A stretch of DNA of 64,000 nt from Parelaphostrongylus tenuis (GCA_019055375.1 JAHQIW010000381.1:620001-684000), one strand, 5' to 3'; shown: positions 21,900 through 33,650, counted from the first letter of the stretch. The notes: generated by a model not told the origin, from the letters alone. Made by a program: numbers and translations.

Positions 21900-22690
21900 A
21901 GACGTAGTTGGTCTTTAGCCTGGATCTCTTAAAGTGCTGTAATGGTCAATAGAAGACAGCATTTCGTACTCCAAAGGGTAATATTTTACAACACTAGCCC
22001 GCCTTTTTGCAATATGTCGATTTTGTGCAAAGCGTAATATTCTTTTGACAGCTACAGCGCTTTTAAGGGCTTGTTTCAAAAAACCCAGTATATCTTTGAA
22101 ATCATTGAGATTTGTGCTATTGATCTATTACTGAAAATCTAGTGGAGAAATTATGTTTAGCTAGAAATGATAGAGTGTGAAAGGTATTTTTTTTTTGCCG
22201 ATCGAGCGCACTAGTGATGTCACTCTGATAACAAAGCATACTTCCAAAACTGTCGAGATTTTAGCTGTAAAAAGGGTACTGAAACTGTAGAAAAATCAAA
22301 AAACCGAATTTTTGTAGAGGTCAAAACAGGATGGGCGCATCGAAAGTGATTTAAATTTGCGAAACCTAATCTTCCTCTGACTGTCGCAGTACTTCAAAGA
22401 GTTCTTTCTGAAATTCAAGTACATTGTTAAAATTGCTAAGATTTACCCTACCTAATATTCATTAATTGTTATAAGAGGAATCTTATCCAGCAAGAAATGC
22501 TTGAATGTGAGATAAAAATTTTATTTCCACTGTTTCAGCGCAAAAAGCAGGCCCATCTAGAGAATAAGTTACATCGTTAAAATTCACTTGATTTTAGCTA
22601 TCCAATAACTACCAAAACGTACTACAATATGAAATAAAACGTTTTTTACCAACGGACTCGAACATGGTGGAGACAAGAAAAAAGTAGCCA
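21900..22690. repeat. Array of degenerate ~160-bp repeats (U1)
   Basis: About four diverged units with modules GCTACAGCGC, TTGAAATCATTGAGATTTG, CTATTGA..ATTACTGAAAATCTA and AGAAATGCTTGAATGTGAGA. The same modules recur at 12.1, 28.1, 47.6, 58.9 and 61.5 kb. No coding content. Confidence 0.5.
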
Positions 22691-23243
22691 TTTTTTAGTC
22701 TGGTGAATGATTCCCGCACATAACGTCGTCGTTGCGCAATAAAACTTCAAATTTTATGGAAGAGCGTATTGGATACACATATAGAATCACAGTAGTTTCA
22801 CGTAGGAGGTCTCCTCGACATAAGCGAACTCACCAACTATTTGAGCTCGGATTTTTGATTTCAATAGCAGGATAAGATGTGAAGTGTGACCGCAACAATA
22901 TACGAGCGAAACTTCAAATCTGTTGCTTCTGTGTCATGGACTCGAGCCGTCAGTATACGTTTCCACGCATCATACATTCGTGCGACACCAATGAGAGCAT
23001 GGCTTTGTCCTCTTCTCATAAATTTCAAATTCTGCTTATATCTTAGGATTCTTGAGGTAGCAGGTGAATTGTCCTTACGAATATCTTATTTCACCCCATA
23101 TACCACCTATACGAATGCTAAAAAAATTATTCAGATCAAAGCTTCAAACAAATGCAGCCATAAAGCTTTGAAGCTGAGATTCCAGTGAACTCTGAAAGCT
23201 GAAAAGACGCAAAAAGTTTCGATACGTCTATGCGTGATAGGCA

Positions 23244-23335
23244 AAGTGAGCGCATGCGGCACAGTGGTTAACGGTGCTTTGCGATGCACATGATCAATCA
23301 GCTAGTAACCGTTAAGTCGATCCGGCTCACCAAGT
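23244..23335 (+). repeat. tRNA-head repeat (U1)
   Basis: TGCGGCACAGTGGTTAACGG with GATGCACATGATCAATCAGC downstream, resembling the head of the 545-870 element (GAGTGGTTAG..GATCAATCAGC). Partner at 60,200. Confidence 0.4.
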
Positions 23336-23904
23336 CTTCTTTCCGGGCTCAGAAAACTGGTACACAGACTGATCGCGGACTTGTCTAGGAGGATAGCTTC
23401 ATTGAAGTGATATATCAATGTGCCACCATGTAAAGGCCAGATATGAACTGAATCGCCCAAAACGAATTTTAAAAAATGAAGTCGAATGTATGACGCATTC
23501 TTCACGAATTGATCTCTGTTATCGCTGACTTCACATCTCATGATAATCCTACTGGAATTAATATATGACAGTGAACAGCCAAAATTCATTCCAATGATAT
23601 ACTACGAAAATAATGATCGTAACGAATTTCATTCAAAAGTGTAACGCCACCACTATTTGACAATCAGAAACAAATCAGCACCTTGTACACTGTGTTTTTT
23701 TCCGAGAAGTCGCGAGTAACACTTTCTACTTCTGTTCGTTTTTGCGACCAATGGATATTTCATAAGTGAACATAAATCACTCTGTAGGCATCCAGTCTTG
23801 GCAGAAAATTGTCAAGGCTCTAACACAAATAGGAAATACATTATCTTTCTCAAGAGAAAATCGTATTAAGGCACTGCTGGTTGCTCTCATGGACAGTCAC
23901 CCAC

Positions 23905-23970
23905 CTGCATTAGTCCTGTGAAGCTGATCTCTTCCATAGTACTTTTAACTTCGCCTCCACAAGCAGCAAA
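23905..23970 (-). CDS. Conserved 66-nt exon, possibly the start of a CUB-like domain (U1)
   Basis: GTGGCTAG acceptor, 22 codons in phase 0 (FAACGGEVKSTMEEISFTGL then MQ), then CAG/GTGGGT donor. The CGGE..S..E.IS pattern is like the first strand of CUB domains. Downstream, about 23,580-23,470, SSRIIMRCEVSDNRDQFV and YIRLHFLKFVLGDSVHIW are also compatible with a CUB core. No complete gene could be built. Single-exon evidence, so the domain call is tentative. Confidence 0.3.
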
Positions 23971-24407
23971 CTAGCCACAATAATTCATATCGTCACGAGA
24001 GCTAGGAAACGTATAATAAATATGAGCGAAATATGGATAGATGTAAATAGAAAAGCATAAAACTGTTCAATAATCTGTCAAAATTTGACCTTTTTGAAGC
24101 ATGATTCCTTTTAGAAAATGTGGACTCTTCAAAAAAAAAGCATTGGAGCTGTTTCAAGGTTGCAGCGATGAAATAGTATTAAGATTAGAGTAAAAGTGGA
24201 TTTATAAAAAGTTACCACCCATAAGATAGTAGAACAAGACCTCCTTTATGACTCAAAAATTCCAACTCCCGGAGCATAAAATTCTTCCATTTCATTGATA
24301 ATGTGGCATCACATCACAATATGTGGCATCATTTTAAAATTTTTAGTATTTTTGCTGCATTTTTCGCAGTGTTATGATGTTTCGTTTATACCTAAGGAAC
24401 TGAGTGG

Positions 24408-24860
24408 TGAGCATGAACACGGCCTCAAGCCTGATTCGAACCCGCGTCTTATCCAAGCGGGAACGGGAAATCTTCAACATCTCTATGTTAGCTATCAGCT
24501 AATAAGGTGAGCATGAGTAGAGGGCAAATGTGCCTCGGTGGTGTAGTGGTAGAGCACGCGTCCCCGGTATAGATGAAACCGCCTGAGGCCGTGTTTTTCC
24601 TCATCACCCAATTCTCTTGGGAATATATAAATGGTCATGACACTGCGAAAAATGCAGTAATGATACCAGCTCAGATGGGCTTATGAGGCGAAATTGCATA
24701 CCCGACCTCTTAAAAGTTGGCGCCTGATAGCTAACATAGAGATATTGGGAAATGAGTGGTGGCGTAAATGTGTCTCTGTGGTGTAGTGGTAGAGTACGTG
24801 CTCCCCACTTGTTTAAAACGCGGGTACGATTCCCGGCTGAGGCCGTGTTTTTGCTCACCA
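24408..24860. repeat. Cluster of three tRNA-like repeats (U1)
   Basis: A minus copy at ~24,408-24,480 (GATTCGAACCCGCG), a plus copy at 24,531-24,605 (GCCTCGGTGGTGTAGTGGTA; 7-bp acceptor complement CTGAGGC at 24583-24589, T-arm deleted) and a plus copy at ~24,766-24,860 (GTGGTGTAGTGGTAGAGTAC, GCGGGTACGATTCCCGG). The last looks closest to a tRNA, but shares the GGCCGTGTTTTTGCTCA tail with the others, so it is a repeat. U2 has a single copy here. Confidence 0.65.
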
Positions 24861-25809
24861 CTCAGATTTCCTTAGTATCATTTTGAACAAACAACTCGCT
24901 GTTCTACTATCGTTTTGGCATTTTCAACAATCAATAACCTTATTGAGGTTTGTAGGTTTGTTCTACCATATTTTCACTTTTATTGACAACTAAACTCTTT
25001 TTAGTAGCGATTTATTCAAAATTTCATAGGGAATCTACCCCACTGTCATTACGGCGTCCGCAGTTGCCACGCGATTTCACCGTCTGCCGCGCAGAAAACA
25101 CGCGGCGGGTCTCAGTGCTTCTAGCATTCAGCTTGTCACGCTGCGATCATCGCTTGATTGAGCATTCTTTCCACGGACATATTTAGATACAAATCTAAAT
25201 CATTTTTTCCTTCCGTCTAGAAAAACTATAGTGACTAACAATTTTTTAGAGCATTTGTTCTTGTATGTAGCTTGCGCAACGTTTATATTCCATCTGACTT
25301 TATAACTACTAGATATTTGAATATGATGGACGATCACTAACAATCACCCTCCATTAAGCATTAAGATCTTTGAACATGCTACATATTGTTTCGGATGCTG
25401 CTCGAGGATTTCGTTTTGTTCGTACCTGCTGTTGGAGTTGCTTCTTTTCGAAATCTCAAAGATTACAGCGATAAGGCGTTTCAATGCGGTTGAATTAGAG
25501 TGTTGGGATGGATTAAAGAAAGCCTTACTTTCCTCACTTTTTGGTAGATTAAATCACTGACTACTTTGCTATCTCCATCCTCCATCACCACATCTCTCGT
25601 TCAAAGACAATAAATCAAGAATTCTGTAGAGAAGCTCGAAATTTCATGAGGCCATGGTCATAATTTCTGTAGCTGTAAGATCCCGATGAGCGTTAGGAAA
25701 GATGCTCACATTCTACAGCGTCGTTAATGCTGCAGTTGTTGTTGAGATTGTGTGAACTGAGAAGAAAAGCAGCTGTCTACTGTTTAACACACAAGTACAT
25801 GAGATTCAC

Positions 25810-26325
25810 CTAAATTTTCTAATTCGACTGTTTACATTGAGACAACGATAGGAATAGATCATCAGTTGTGCTGTTGCAACAACGGTGAACAAGATTTTCT
25901 TCTTAGGATCATTTACCCGTTAATCTGAAATAGAAAATATTTGCTGGTTACATTGAATCAAAGAAAGCCACCTTAACAAATACAAACTCATGCCCTTGTT
26001 ATCTTGATTTTTGGCAAAATAATTTATATATCCGGAACTGGTCGAATAATTTGGAGTCCATCATTAGCACTAGAAGCGTTGCAATGTATTCCCTCCCTCT
26101 CCTTCAGCGAGTTCAGTAGAAATTGAAATCACTGGGAGTGCATCTTGATTGACATCCAAACGAGATTTCACGTTTCGAAAGTGTTAGAGAATTTTCGTTT
26201 ACTCTCAATCTATGTTTGTCAAAATTGACCACAATAATACCCACCAATGACATAATGACTTCTGCAGAGTTATTCAATAAGGCTAGCAAAAGTTCCCATT
26301 CGTCATTGTTTTGTACTAGAGCCAT
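25810..26325 (-). pseudogene. Partner of the small unassigned gene, apparently damaged (U1)
   Basis: Start exon MALVQNNDEWELLLALLNNS..AEVIMSLV from 26325. The middle exon contains a TAA after CQKSR. The third exon (25924-25810, CTATTTCAG acceptor) reads NDPKKKILFTVVATAQLM and is 115 nt instead of 120, which breaks the frame within the hydrophobic segment. The similarity to 62.6-63.1 kb supports a real ancestral gene now degraded in U1. Confidence 0.35.
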
Positions 26326-27140
26326 TTAAATAATCATCAAACAAACAAAACATTTCCTTATTCTTACCGAAGCCTCCACAACAAAATAAGTAAGTCATGT
26401 GCCGATGAACTTTCTATTTTTCGTACGATGTCATTCGCTGTTCAACTCGTTACATCTTCAACACACTTGTTATACATTTAGTGACCACGTGTATAAATGG
26501 TCGTTCACTGACTAAGATGGTCTCCAATTGTCGTCCTCACAATTACTCCAACAAACACTATCAAATTGCTTTTATACTATCTACTTGCAGGTAAAAATCA
26601 AAGGCCAATCTTATTCTTCATTAGCCCCTTCCGAATGGCATACTTCTTTTTTTTAGCAAACTCGTGTCTTCTCGCATAGGATTCTGGGTATACTGATGTA
26701 CGGACTCGTTATTCCTCCTTTTCCCTCGGACGCAGCTTTTTGGCGGAAACTTTGCATGTTCGATAGCATGTACAACACATAACTTATATTGCTACTCGTT
26801 TATGGAAAGGCCTTCTATTTGCCGTCGTTGAACTATAGAGCAATTTTTCAGCTTAAAACATTCTTTGGTGCAAGCGTAGCTAAGATGCCTAGATACGCCT
26901 CTGTGTCGACAATCTGTCATCGCACGCAAAGTTTTGCATCATAATTTTTGACCAATTCACTGATTCTTGTTTTTCATCCAGCACAGTTACTATTATGCAC
27001 TTCATGGGATTATAACTCGTTGTATGGGATCAGAGCTCGAAGACTATCCCTGAACAACTAATTTGATTTACTGCTTTTATCCGCAGGTTCACGATTTTGT
27101 AATCAATTATCTAAAATTCCTAATTGATAATCAAAACTAA

Positions 27141-27205
27141 GAAGCTCAGACGAGATTTGAACCTCCACACTTTAGGTGAGTGAGCTAACATTACATGTCG
27201 AGACG
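27141..27205 (-). repeat. tRNA-like repeat (U1)
   Basis: Minus strand: TCGTCTCGACATGTAATGTT..GCTCACTCACC then GGAGGTTCAAATCTCGTCTGAGC with a recognisable B box. Confidence 0.5.
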
Positions 27206-29149
27206 ATTATTCGCAACCCTTCTTTCTTCAATATAAAGCATCGAAGCTGTTCAAACATCGTCAACGATTTGGTCTCGCAAGCACATATAGGCGTTAGACT
27301 TGCTTAGGATGGCAGCTGGAAGATGGTAAATTGAACACGAATACTCTTCAACAATTCTTTTAAACTCGAATCTAACTGAATCGACGGTAAGATTCTATAA
27401 TTAAATATCTTAGAGCTGCTTATAGATAGCGTCTCTTTCTCTTTCCACACATTCTATCTTTGCTTGAACCTCAGAGGAATGTATTTTCGATAACTATAGC
27501 CTCTAAACATTTTAGCACCAAAACGATTATTGTGGAAAGAAAAATTTTGATACAAAACTTTTCGTTGTCACTCTCATATCATGGCGATATGTAATGACAG
27601 CCCCATTTTCGTTATTCTTGACGAATGACAGATAAACAACGTCGCAAAGACCCCGACGTTCTTTTTACAAATCAGATACTTTTTCAGTTGCCACCTAAAA
27701 TTTGAGACCCATACCGACGCCAATCTTGGAAAAGTCTCCGACATCTATCATTTATTATTGGCCCTGTTGGGCGCATTGCTACAATAGCAAGCCTCGATCT
27801 CATTTTTTCCAGCACCCTTCTTATCGTAATGTAGAGAGATATGAATTTTTTATTCAACCGCCTGACTTCTGCAGATCCAGCCTAGGCATGCCTAACTGGC
27901 AAGGGCTCTAGCTCCCAGTGTGGGAACGGCTGCACGTCCCCTCTACGATCTTAGCTCAACGTGGTAATTGCCGTCTGTCCCACTTCTCTCTACCACTTGA
28001 CATCCGTTCATCGGGAAGAATGTTATTGGTTCGATCCCTTCCCATGAAATTTGGATAAACTGGAATGGAGCAACTTACCGCCTCTATCGCATAGCCCTGA
28101 TATTGCTTCATCGCTTCAAAAACCATATCCTTCGCGCTCTGGAACAGCAGTTGAAAGGGGAAACTTTTGACTATTACAATAAGTCTTTCTCTATCCTACA
28201 GCGCTGTCAAAAGAGCTTTTTCAAGAAGCAAACATACTATTTGAGTTCTTCGAAATCTGTGCTATTGTTAATACTATCACCCTAGCAAAATATAAACGGA
28301 TATGGGAAAAAAACAAGCGGTTTTGTAAAACATAAGTTCATTTTCGATTTTGCAAGCGTTATAAAGGGGTGCTGTGAAAATTATGAAAAACCCGTCATGT
28401 GTGGAAGTAACCTCGAGTCTGAGCTTTCAGATATTTACTAGCACTCCTATGAAAAGTTCTCTTCAACGAATTAGGTCGATTTTTTATTTGTTCCTCCTAA
28501 TCAGAAAGAAACGAAAAAAGCTCTGTGAGCGAAAAATACATAGGTGTGCAACATAATTTCATTTCTAAAGTCATAACCCAGCTAAAAGGCCACTTCAAAA
28601 GTAAAGTACATCATCGAATTTGTCAAGATTTAAGCTATCGTACTAGAACTCAAAATAATAGTTTTTTATAGCACCGGATCCACGGAGCCGTTGCTACTTA
28701 TCTGGACCAGAGCTGCGGGATCCGGAGGACAGACAGTTAATGCCCTACAACACGAAGAGCCCTTCAAAGGGCGCGACCAAGGTAGCTACCGTGTTGTCAT
28801 CCTGGCTTGGTCGTCATCCATTTGCCGCTTTTTTATAGAGCCTGCTCAAAGCGGTAATACTCGGATATTGATATAACATGTTTTTAGTCGTTCGTCAGGT
28901 ATAGGTGCTAGACAGACGCCTGTTTCGTCCTCAAGACTTCTAGGTAGCATAGTGCCTCGATTCACTCGTTCCCTCGAGGCTATACTCACCTGGATTCTAG
29001 CACCTGACTTGCAGTACCTCGAGATATCGATTAAAAAGAGAGACTGTGCTACTGAGGAGGACGGAACAAGCACCTGTTCAGATTAGACTTGACGATAGGT
29101 TCAAAACACGTTATACATTATCAGACTATAAATCAGATTCAGTGATATG

Positions 29150-29230
29150 TAAATTTCGAACACCAAACGGGTATCGAATCCACGTTTTGCTTTTCCGAGG
29201 GCGCATGTTAACCTATTGCACTGCCAACGC
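29150..29230 (-). repeat. tRNA-like repeat
   Basis: Minus strand GGCAGTGCAATAGGTTAACA then GTGGATTCGATACCCGTTTG: A and B boxes at tRNA spacing. Confidence 0.5.
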
Positions 29231-29529
29231 TCCTGTTCTGCTGCCACTCTCTAAATATAAGCTAGCGTTTTACTGATTGCACTTTTCTAATATCTGTCAA
29301 CGTGACTGGGTCCCATGACGCTTTCTGCTCAGCAGATAAAACCGTTGACGGTTGATGACTGACAGAATCGATACCTTGTATCGCAAAAAGAGTTATAGTA
29401 GAACAGGAGTTCCGGTGATGAGATAGGTTAGTTTGGGCCCTGGAGACGGTAAAATTTAGACTCAGTTCCCGGTCAGGCTTCAGAGTTCACATATTCAACA
29501 TTACTGGAGTTTGAATTCGCAGATATTTA

Positions 29530-29808
29530 ATAATGCTGAGTAATATGCAAAACTTAGAGCCTTGGGCAGGAGGTGAATCTCGTCTCGCCTTTGCAGGTAC
29601 GGGAAGTATCGCTGAAAAAGTGATGGCAGAACAGAAGTTTCGATAATACAGTAGCTAGCACCGTTACACGCAAAGGGCGGGATGAGTGTTTAACCCCCTC
29701 CCCACTCCTTCCCCGTCCCTTGAGGTCACACGCAAACAGATGATGTGCGTTGAACCCCTTTCCTCCTTCCCTCCCTCGAAGTTTGAAGTTTTGCATATCA
29801 TTCAACAT
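29530..29808. repeat. Inverted-repeat element with S2-like ends
   Basis: Ends TGAGTAATATGCAAAACTT and AAGTTTTGCATATCATTCA are near-perfect inverted copies. The centre is rich in C and CT tracts (CCCCTCCCCACTCC). It resembles the AGTGATGTGCAAAACTT family. Confidence 0.6.
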
Positions 29809-30227
29809 TATCGGGTATATAGTTATAACATCATATTGTTGCTGAAAAATCGCTTAAATAGAGAATTGACCAAATATTAGAGTTCCGTAGATTTGAGTAG
29901 GTCGACTATCAGCTCTAAGGTGTCAATCACGATTAACTGATGAACACGTTGAAACAAAAGTCTTCATAAAGCGCCATGTAAATCTTGAGAAGGAGGAAAA
30001 ACAAATTGCAAGGAGATACATCTCAAGGAGATACGTTGCGGTTCTTCTCATGTGGAGCTTTTCCATAGATCACTAAACAATAGATGCTCAGTAAATTTGC
30101 TACTAATCATATCAAAGCTTTCATTTTTTAAACATTTCATCTCAAACCACAAGTATCAAATTTTTACAATTCCCTTTCATGTACCCGCTTCTAGTGGTGG
30201 TATAAAATTACAAATATAGCCATTGAT

Positions 30228-30570
30228 GTAGAGCGATGTGCAAAAGATTTGGGTTAATTGGGGCTTAAACCCGCATTTCACCCAATACGGAGGCGCGTCC
30301 TCTATCTTCTGCATCACCGACGGTTTCTATCTGTCAGCAAACAATTGTCAGCGGTTTGACTCAAGTAGTTGCTATCAATATTGATTCCAGTCACACTGAC
30401 AGATATTGGGTATTGGGATGATCGAACAGAGTGTTGATAGCGACTTTATGGGCCTTCTAGAAAGAGTGTCAAAGCAGCCGTCGGTGGTACAGGGATAGAG
30501 CACGCGCCTCCGTATTGGGTGAAATGCGGGTTCAAGTCCCGCCTGACGCAAATGTTATGCACATTACTTT
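30228..30570. repeat. Head-to-head pair of tRNA-like S2 repeats
   Basis: Minus-strand copy at 30,228-30,322 (GAGCGATGTGCAAAAGATTT.., AAACCCGCATTTCACCCAAT) faces a plus-strand copy at 30,477-30,570 (ATAGAGCACGCGCCTCCGTA, GCGGGTTCAAGTCCCGCC, GCACATTACTTTAC). The plus copy has near-consensus A and B boxes. The ~150 bases between hold GCTATCAATATTGA..TCCAGTCACACTGACAGAT. Confidence 0.65.
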
Positions 30571-30633
30571 ACGTCAAATGGTATATTAAATGAATGTTGC
30601 TGAGGGAGAGATCAAGCAAGGGTCAGGCTTCAG

Positions 30634-30710
30634 TGGGCGTAGTGGTTAGCATATGAGTCTCCATTAAGGGAAATAACGGCTTTGAAACCCACCTGAGGTC
30701 TCGCTTCATA
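30634..30710 (+). repeat. tRNA-like repeat
   Basis: GTGGGCGTAGTGGTTAGCAT, a spacer, then GGCTTTGAAACCCACCTGAGG. The A box is good and the B box is decayed. Confidence 0.45.
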
Positions 30711-30947
30711 TTTATAACTCAATATCGATTTGGTTTTAATTAGAACTTTGTTAATGAAGGTGTTGAAGTGGCATTAATTGACTATTTACATTTTTAAGCA
30801 TTGCGAGCTCTGTTTTGATCATATTGTAGGAAATAGGTGATGATTTATGGCAATACAAACTCTGTTTATTTACAATATCTCCTCGAATTATCGAGTTTGC
30901 ATTACTTTTCTATAGAGACATCACTGAGATATCGACGCCGATTTATT

Positions 30948-31490
30948 AAGCCGTTCCATAAGTTTCAGCACTAGAGCAATAAACACCAAATTTATCAGTC
31001 AAAACTAATTAAAAGTGCATGATATTGGCATCGTTCAATTGTGCATATTCTTGCGATCATTTTGATATACAACTTGCCTTTAAGATGCAGCTGTTGTGGA
31101 GACCAGTTTGCGTGCTGCTTTTGCAAGAATGGCGCGTTGGGGAAAATGCTAGTGAAGCAGCGCGAGCTTCCTGTGGACGGCCCGAGCACGACTGATCCCC
31201 CAGACAGTTCTTGCTAGCTTCGAGCTTCGCGAACCACTTCTTAGCCGTTCGTTCTACAATCGTGTCATCGACCCAAGCTCCATTACCTAGGCGCCATTCG
31301 TGCATGAGCAGCAAGCGAATTTGCTCATAAGACAGCTCCATTTTGAAGCGAGTATAGGCATGATGTATACGAAAATGTTTTCAAGAAAATACACAATTGA
31401 ATGATACGAAAATCGTGCAGCTTTATCTTTTTTTGGTTAATAAATTTGATGATTTTTGCTCTAGTGCCAAAACTCAAAGATTGGCCTAAA
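30948..31490 (-). mobile_element. Internally deleted mariner-like element with terminal inverted repeats
   Basis: Inverted ends of ~40 bases: left GTTTCAGCACTAGAGCAATA..CACCAAATTTAT (from ~30,960), right complement GTTTTGGCACTAGAGCAAAA..CATCAAATTTAT (from ~31,480), adjoining TA dinucleotides. Inside, on the minus strand from 31341, lies a transposase N-terminus: MELSYEQIRLLLMHEWRLG.., VERTAKKWFAKLEA, SGRPQ, in line with mariner proteins (EQIR..L..EF; ERTA..WF..F; SGRP). The catalytic core is missing. At ~540 bp against the usual ~1.3 kb, it is a MITE-like deletion derivative and distinct from the mariner at 2.3 kb. Confidence 0.82.
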
Positions 31491-32159
31491 CAACGGCTAT
31501 GTGCGAAGCAATAACCATTTTTTGTTGAAAGCCAACTATTTCAGCTTAAGAAGTTGATTACATTCATCTTCGTATGTCAAAGTTTAGAGTTTCCTTTCTT
31601 TTGCCAATTTTTTCTCATCACTGGATGACAAGCTATAAGATTTCTTTACACAGAGATCAAATTTGGCAGAATGAGTTTCGCATTCGCAGCCATTTACTAC
31701 TTGCTCAACAAAATCACCTCCATTTCGTGACTTTCAAATCGTTCTTATAAGACGTTCGCGTGCGCACAAGTAATATTTATTTAGACTTTTTTAGATATTT
31801 AAACTGCCATGCGCAAGTGGACTGTATGGCCTACTTGTTAATAATCTTTCTTGATTGTCTAGCTCTTTTACTTTGACTTCTAAGATTGTGTTCCTTCGCG
31901 TGAATCGTGAATTGATAATGTTCGTTCATCGTAGTATAACTGTATACTTTATTTATCTGAATGACTTTCTGTTTTCCTTTCATGAATTGTGTACTAATGT
32001 TGGTAGTTGTCATATATTTGTGTATATTCTATTTATTTCAAGCGCTTCACTGTTCCAGCGTTGTTATTAGTCGATGTAATGATTGTGTGAATCGTATTTT
32101 ACGTGTACATGTAGTATGTACATAAACAAATTAATTGTAATATGTAGTTCGTAAACAAT

Positions 32160-32490
32160 GAGGTGCATTGAGCGAGTGGTTAGTGATCCGCGCTACCAAG
32201 AAGTGGCTGGTGGCGCGACCTCGTCGCGGCACTCATGATCAATCAGCGAGCTCCTCAAGGAAGGCCGTTGCTCGGTTTTCTCCGAGGTTGCAGGGAAATT
32301 TGCACGACTAGTATACAATGTCGTTCATTAAGAAGACAAAACTCTCTAGCATCGGAAAAGTAGCACGTGAAATGTCCGAAAGCCTGTAGAGGATGAATGC
32401 GAGTAAACGAATCGAATGCTAGAAGTGCTGGGTTTCATTTGATAGGAAAAATGTAGTGACGAATCGTGTGAAATAAAATAAACAAGTACA
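32160..32490 (+). repeat. SINE-like element related to S1 (U2)
   Basis: U2 copy of 545-870: GAGCGAGTGGTTAGTGATCC head and GAAGACAAAA..CTAGAAGTGCTGGG tail. Confidence 0.55.
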
Positions 32491-33417
32491 CAGCAGAGTA
32501 AAAAAAAACTGCAGGGAAAATGAGTATTTCCGTGAACGAATTAAGGAAGTATTTACATGTTATCACATGAGAAAAGCCAGCGTGTCAGATTAGAGTCGCA
32601 TTACTAGTGTACAGAGAAGTCAGGCGCACATGCGCTCTTTAATCGAGAATGGAAGAGATGCGGTGTTTTGATTCCAGTGCATCTAAACCATTTATACTTC
32701 TCTGAAAATGGAAAGACCGCTGATACAGCGCAAAGAGCGCTATCACATGGGGAACTGTAAATTATACTGTCATTGTCAAATATATACAAGTTAAGTCATT
32801 CAAAGGCTAACGTCTAGACAAATGTCTCGCAGTTGAGGGGTTGTAGAAAAGGTATAAGTGTGGCATCGAGCGCTTGCGGTCTAATCGTCACACTGAAGAT
32901 TAACTTGTCGACCTCCTTGGAACCCAAACTGAGCGTGTGCGCCAGCGCGGGACGACTCCACCTCCTTTGCCTCGATTTTTCGCAGGCTACATTACTACTT
33001 TTCCATGTAAAACTCGGAGCTAAGTTTTAGACTGATTCGCGTGGGTCCCGCAAGGAAAAGTAGTACTGTAGTCGGTGACCAGTCGAGACAGGGGAGGTGG
33101 AGTCGTTCTTATGCTATCGGGCACGCTCAGTTTGGATCCGTGGAAGTTGACCGGATAAAGCAACAGTTGTCGTTCATTGTGTTCAATCGGGTTCCTATAT
33201 CTTTATAAAATCATAATGCAAAATAATGGCCGTTTCACAGGATTAGTTTTCAAATCATCATAACTATGATCAAACGCATCCTTTTCAATCAAATAGGAAC
33301 CATTGCAATCACCACATGTTTGTTTTCTTTTCCTTCCCTGTGGTAAAAAAGTCACTGTCCTGAGATTAGATGAACCCTTGCAAAGCACTTTTGCATCCTG
33401 TTTGCTGTGATGGATTC

Positions 33418-33650
33418 GTGGTGGCCGAGTGGTTGTGATGCTCGTCGCGGCACGTGGGGTTGAACCCCACGCCAACACTCTCCGGCAATCGATAAGCATC
33501 GTCCTGAGAACCGTAGTTAGCTATCCTCGATATTGTAAGGATACGTGCTGAACCACTATCATAAGACATCCAAGAAGAAGACGAAAATATGCGAATTGGA
33601 TGCTAGAAGTACCCGGGGCCGCACAATGGAAAAAAACCCTGTGAAGACGA
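33418..33650 (+). repeat. SINE family S1 (U2)
   Basis: U2 counterpart of 2105-2335 with A box GTGGCCGAGTGG and B box GGGGTTGAACCCC. The mariner relic begins at its 3' edge. Confidence 0.78.

Larger units (their letters stand above)
27206..30227. other. U1 tail without a partner in the window; no gene supported
   Basis: Contains diverged ~160-bp repeat units (28.1-28.65 kb), a G+C-richer stretch at 28.67-29.07 kb (GGATCCACGGAGCCG..), and an inverted-repeat element at ~29,530-29,805 whose ends ATGCTGAGTAATATGCAAAAC and GTTTTGCATATCATTCAACAT face each other. A minus-strand open stretch at 27.9-27.7 kb (RRVLEKMRSRLAIVAMRPTG) is unexplained. Confidence 0.45.
1..31615. repeat. Unit 1 (U1) of a >31-kb tandem segmental duplication
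   Basis: Bases from about 20 onward match bases from about 31,630 onward, and the match continues co-linearly to the window end (27.3 kb matches 63.9 kb). The offset is about 31.6 kb at the start. It drops to about 31.3 kb after a ~290-bp indel, rises to ~35.2 kb after an RTE insertion in U2, then to ~35.5 and ~37.0 kb through further indels. The two units share both CAP genes, the foldback, MITEs and SINEs, so these predate the duplication. U1 27.4-31.6 kb has no partner in the window, because its copy would lie beyond 64 kb. The junction is near 31,615-31,635; the homology may also begin before base 1. Confidence 0.93.

Noticed and set aside
24766..24860. Functional tRNA gene (GTGGTGTAGTGGTAGAGTAC, GCGGGTACGATTCCCGG)
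   Set aside because: The head is tRNA-like, but the T-arm has a TACG in place of TTCG, the stems are imperfect, and the sequence shares extended flanks with several decayed copies; it is a SINE-type repeat.
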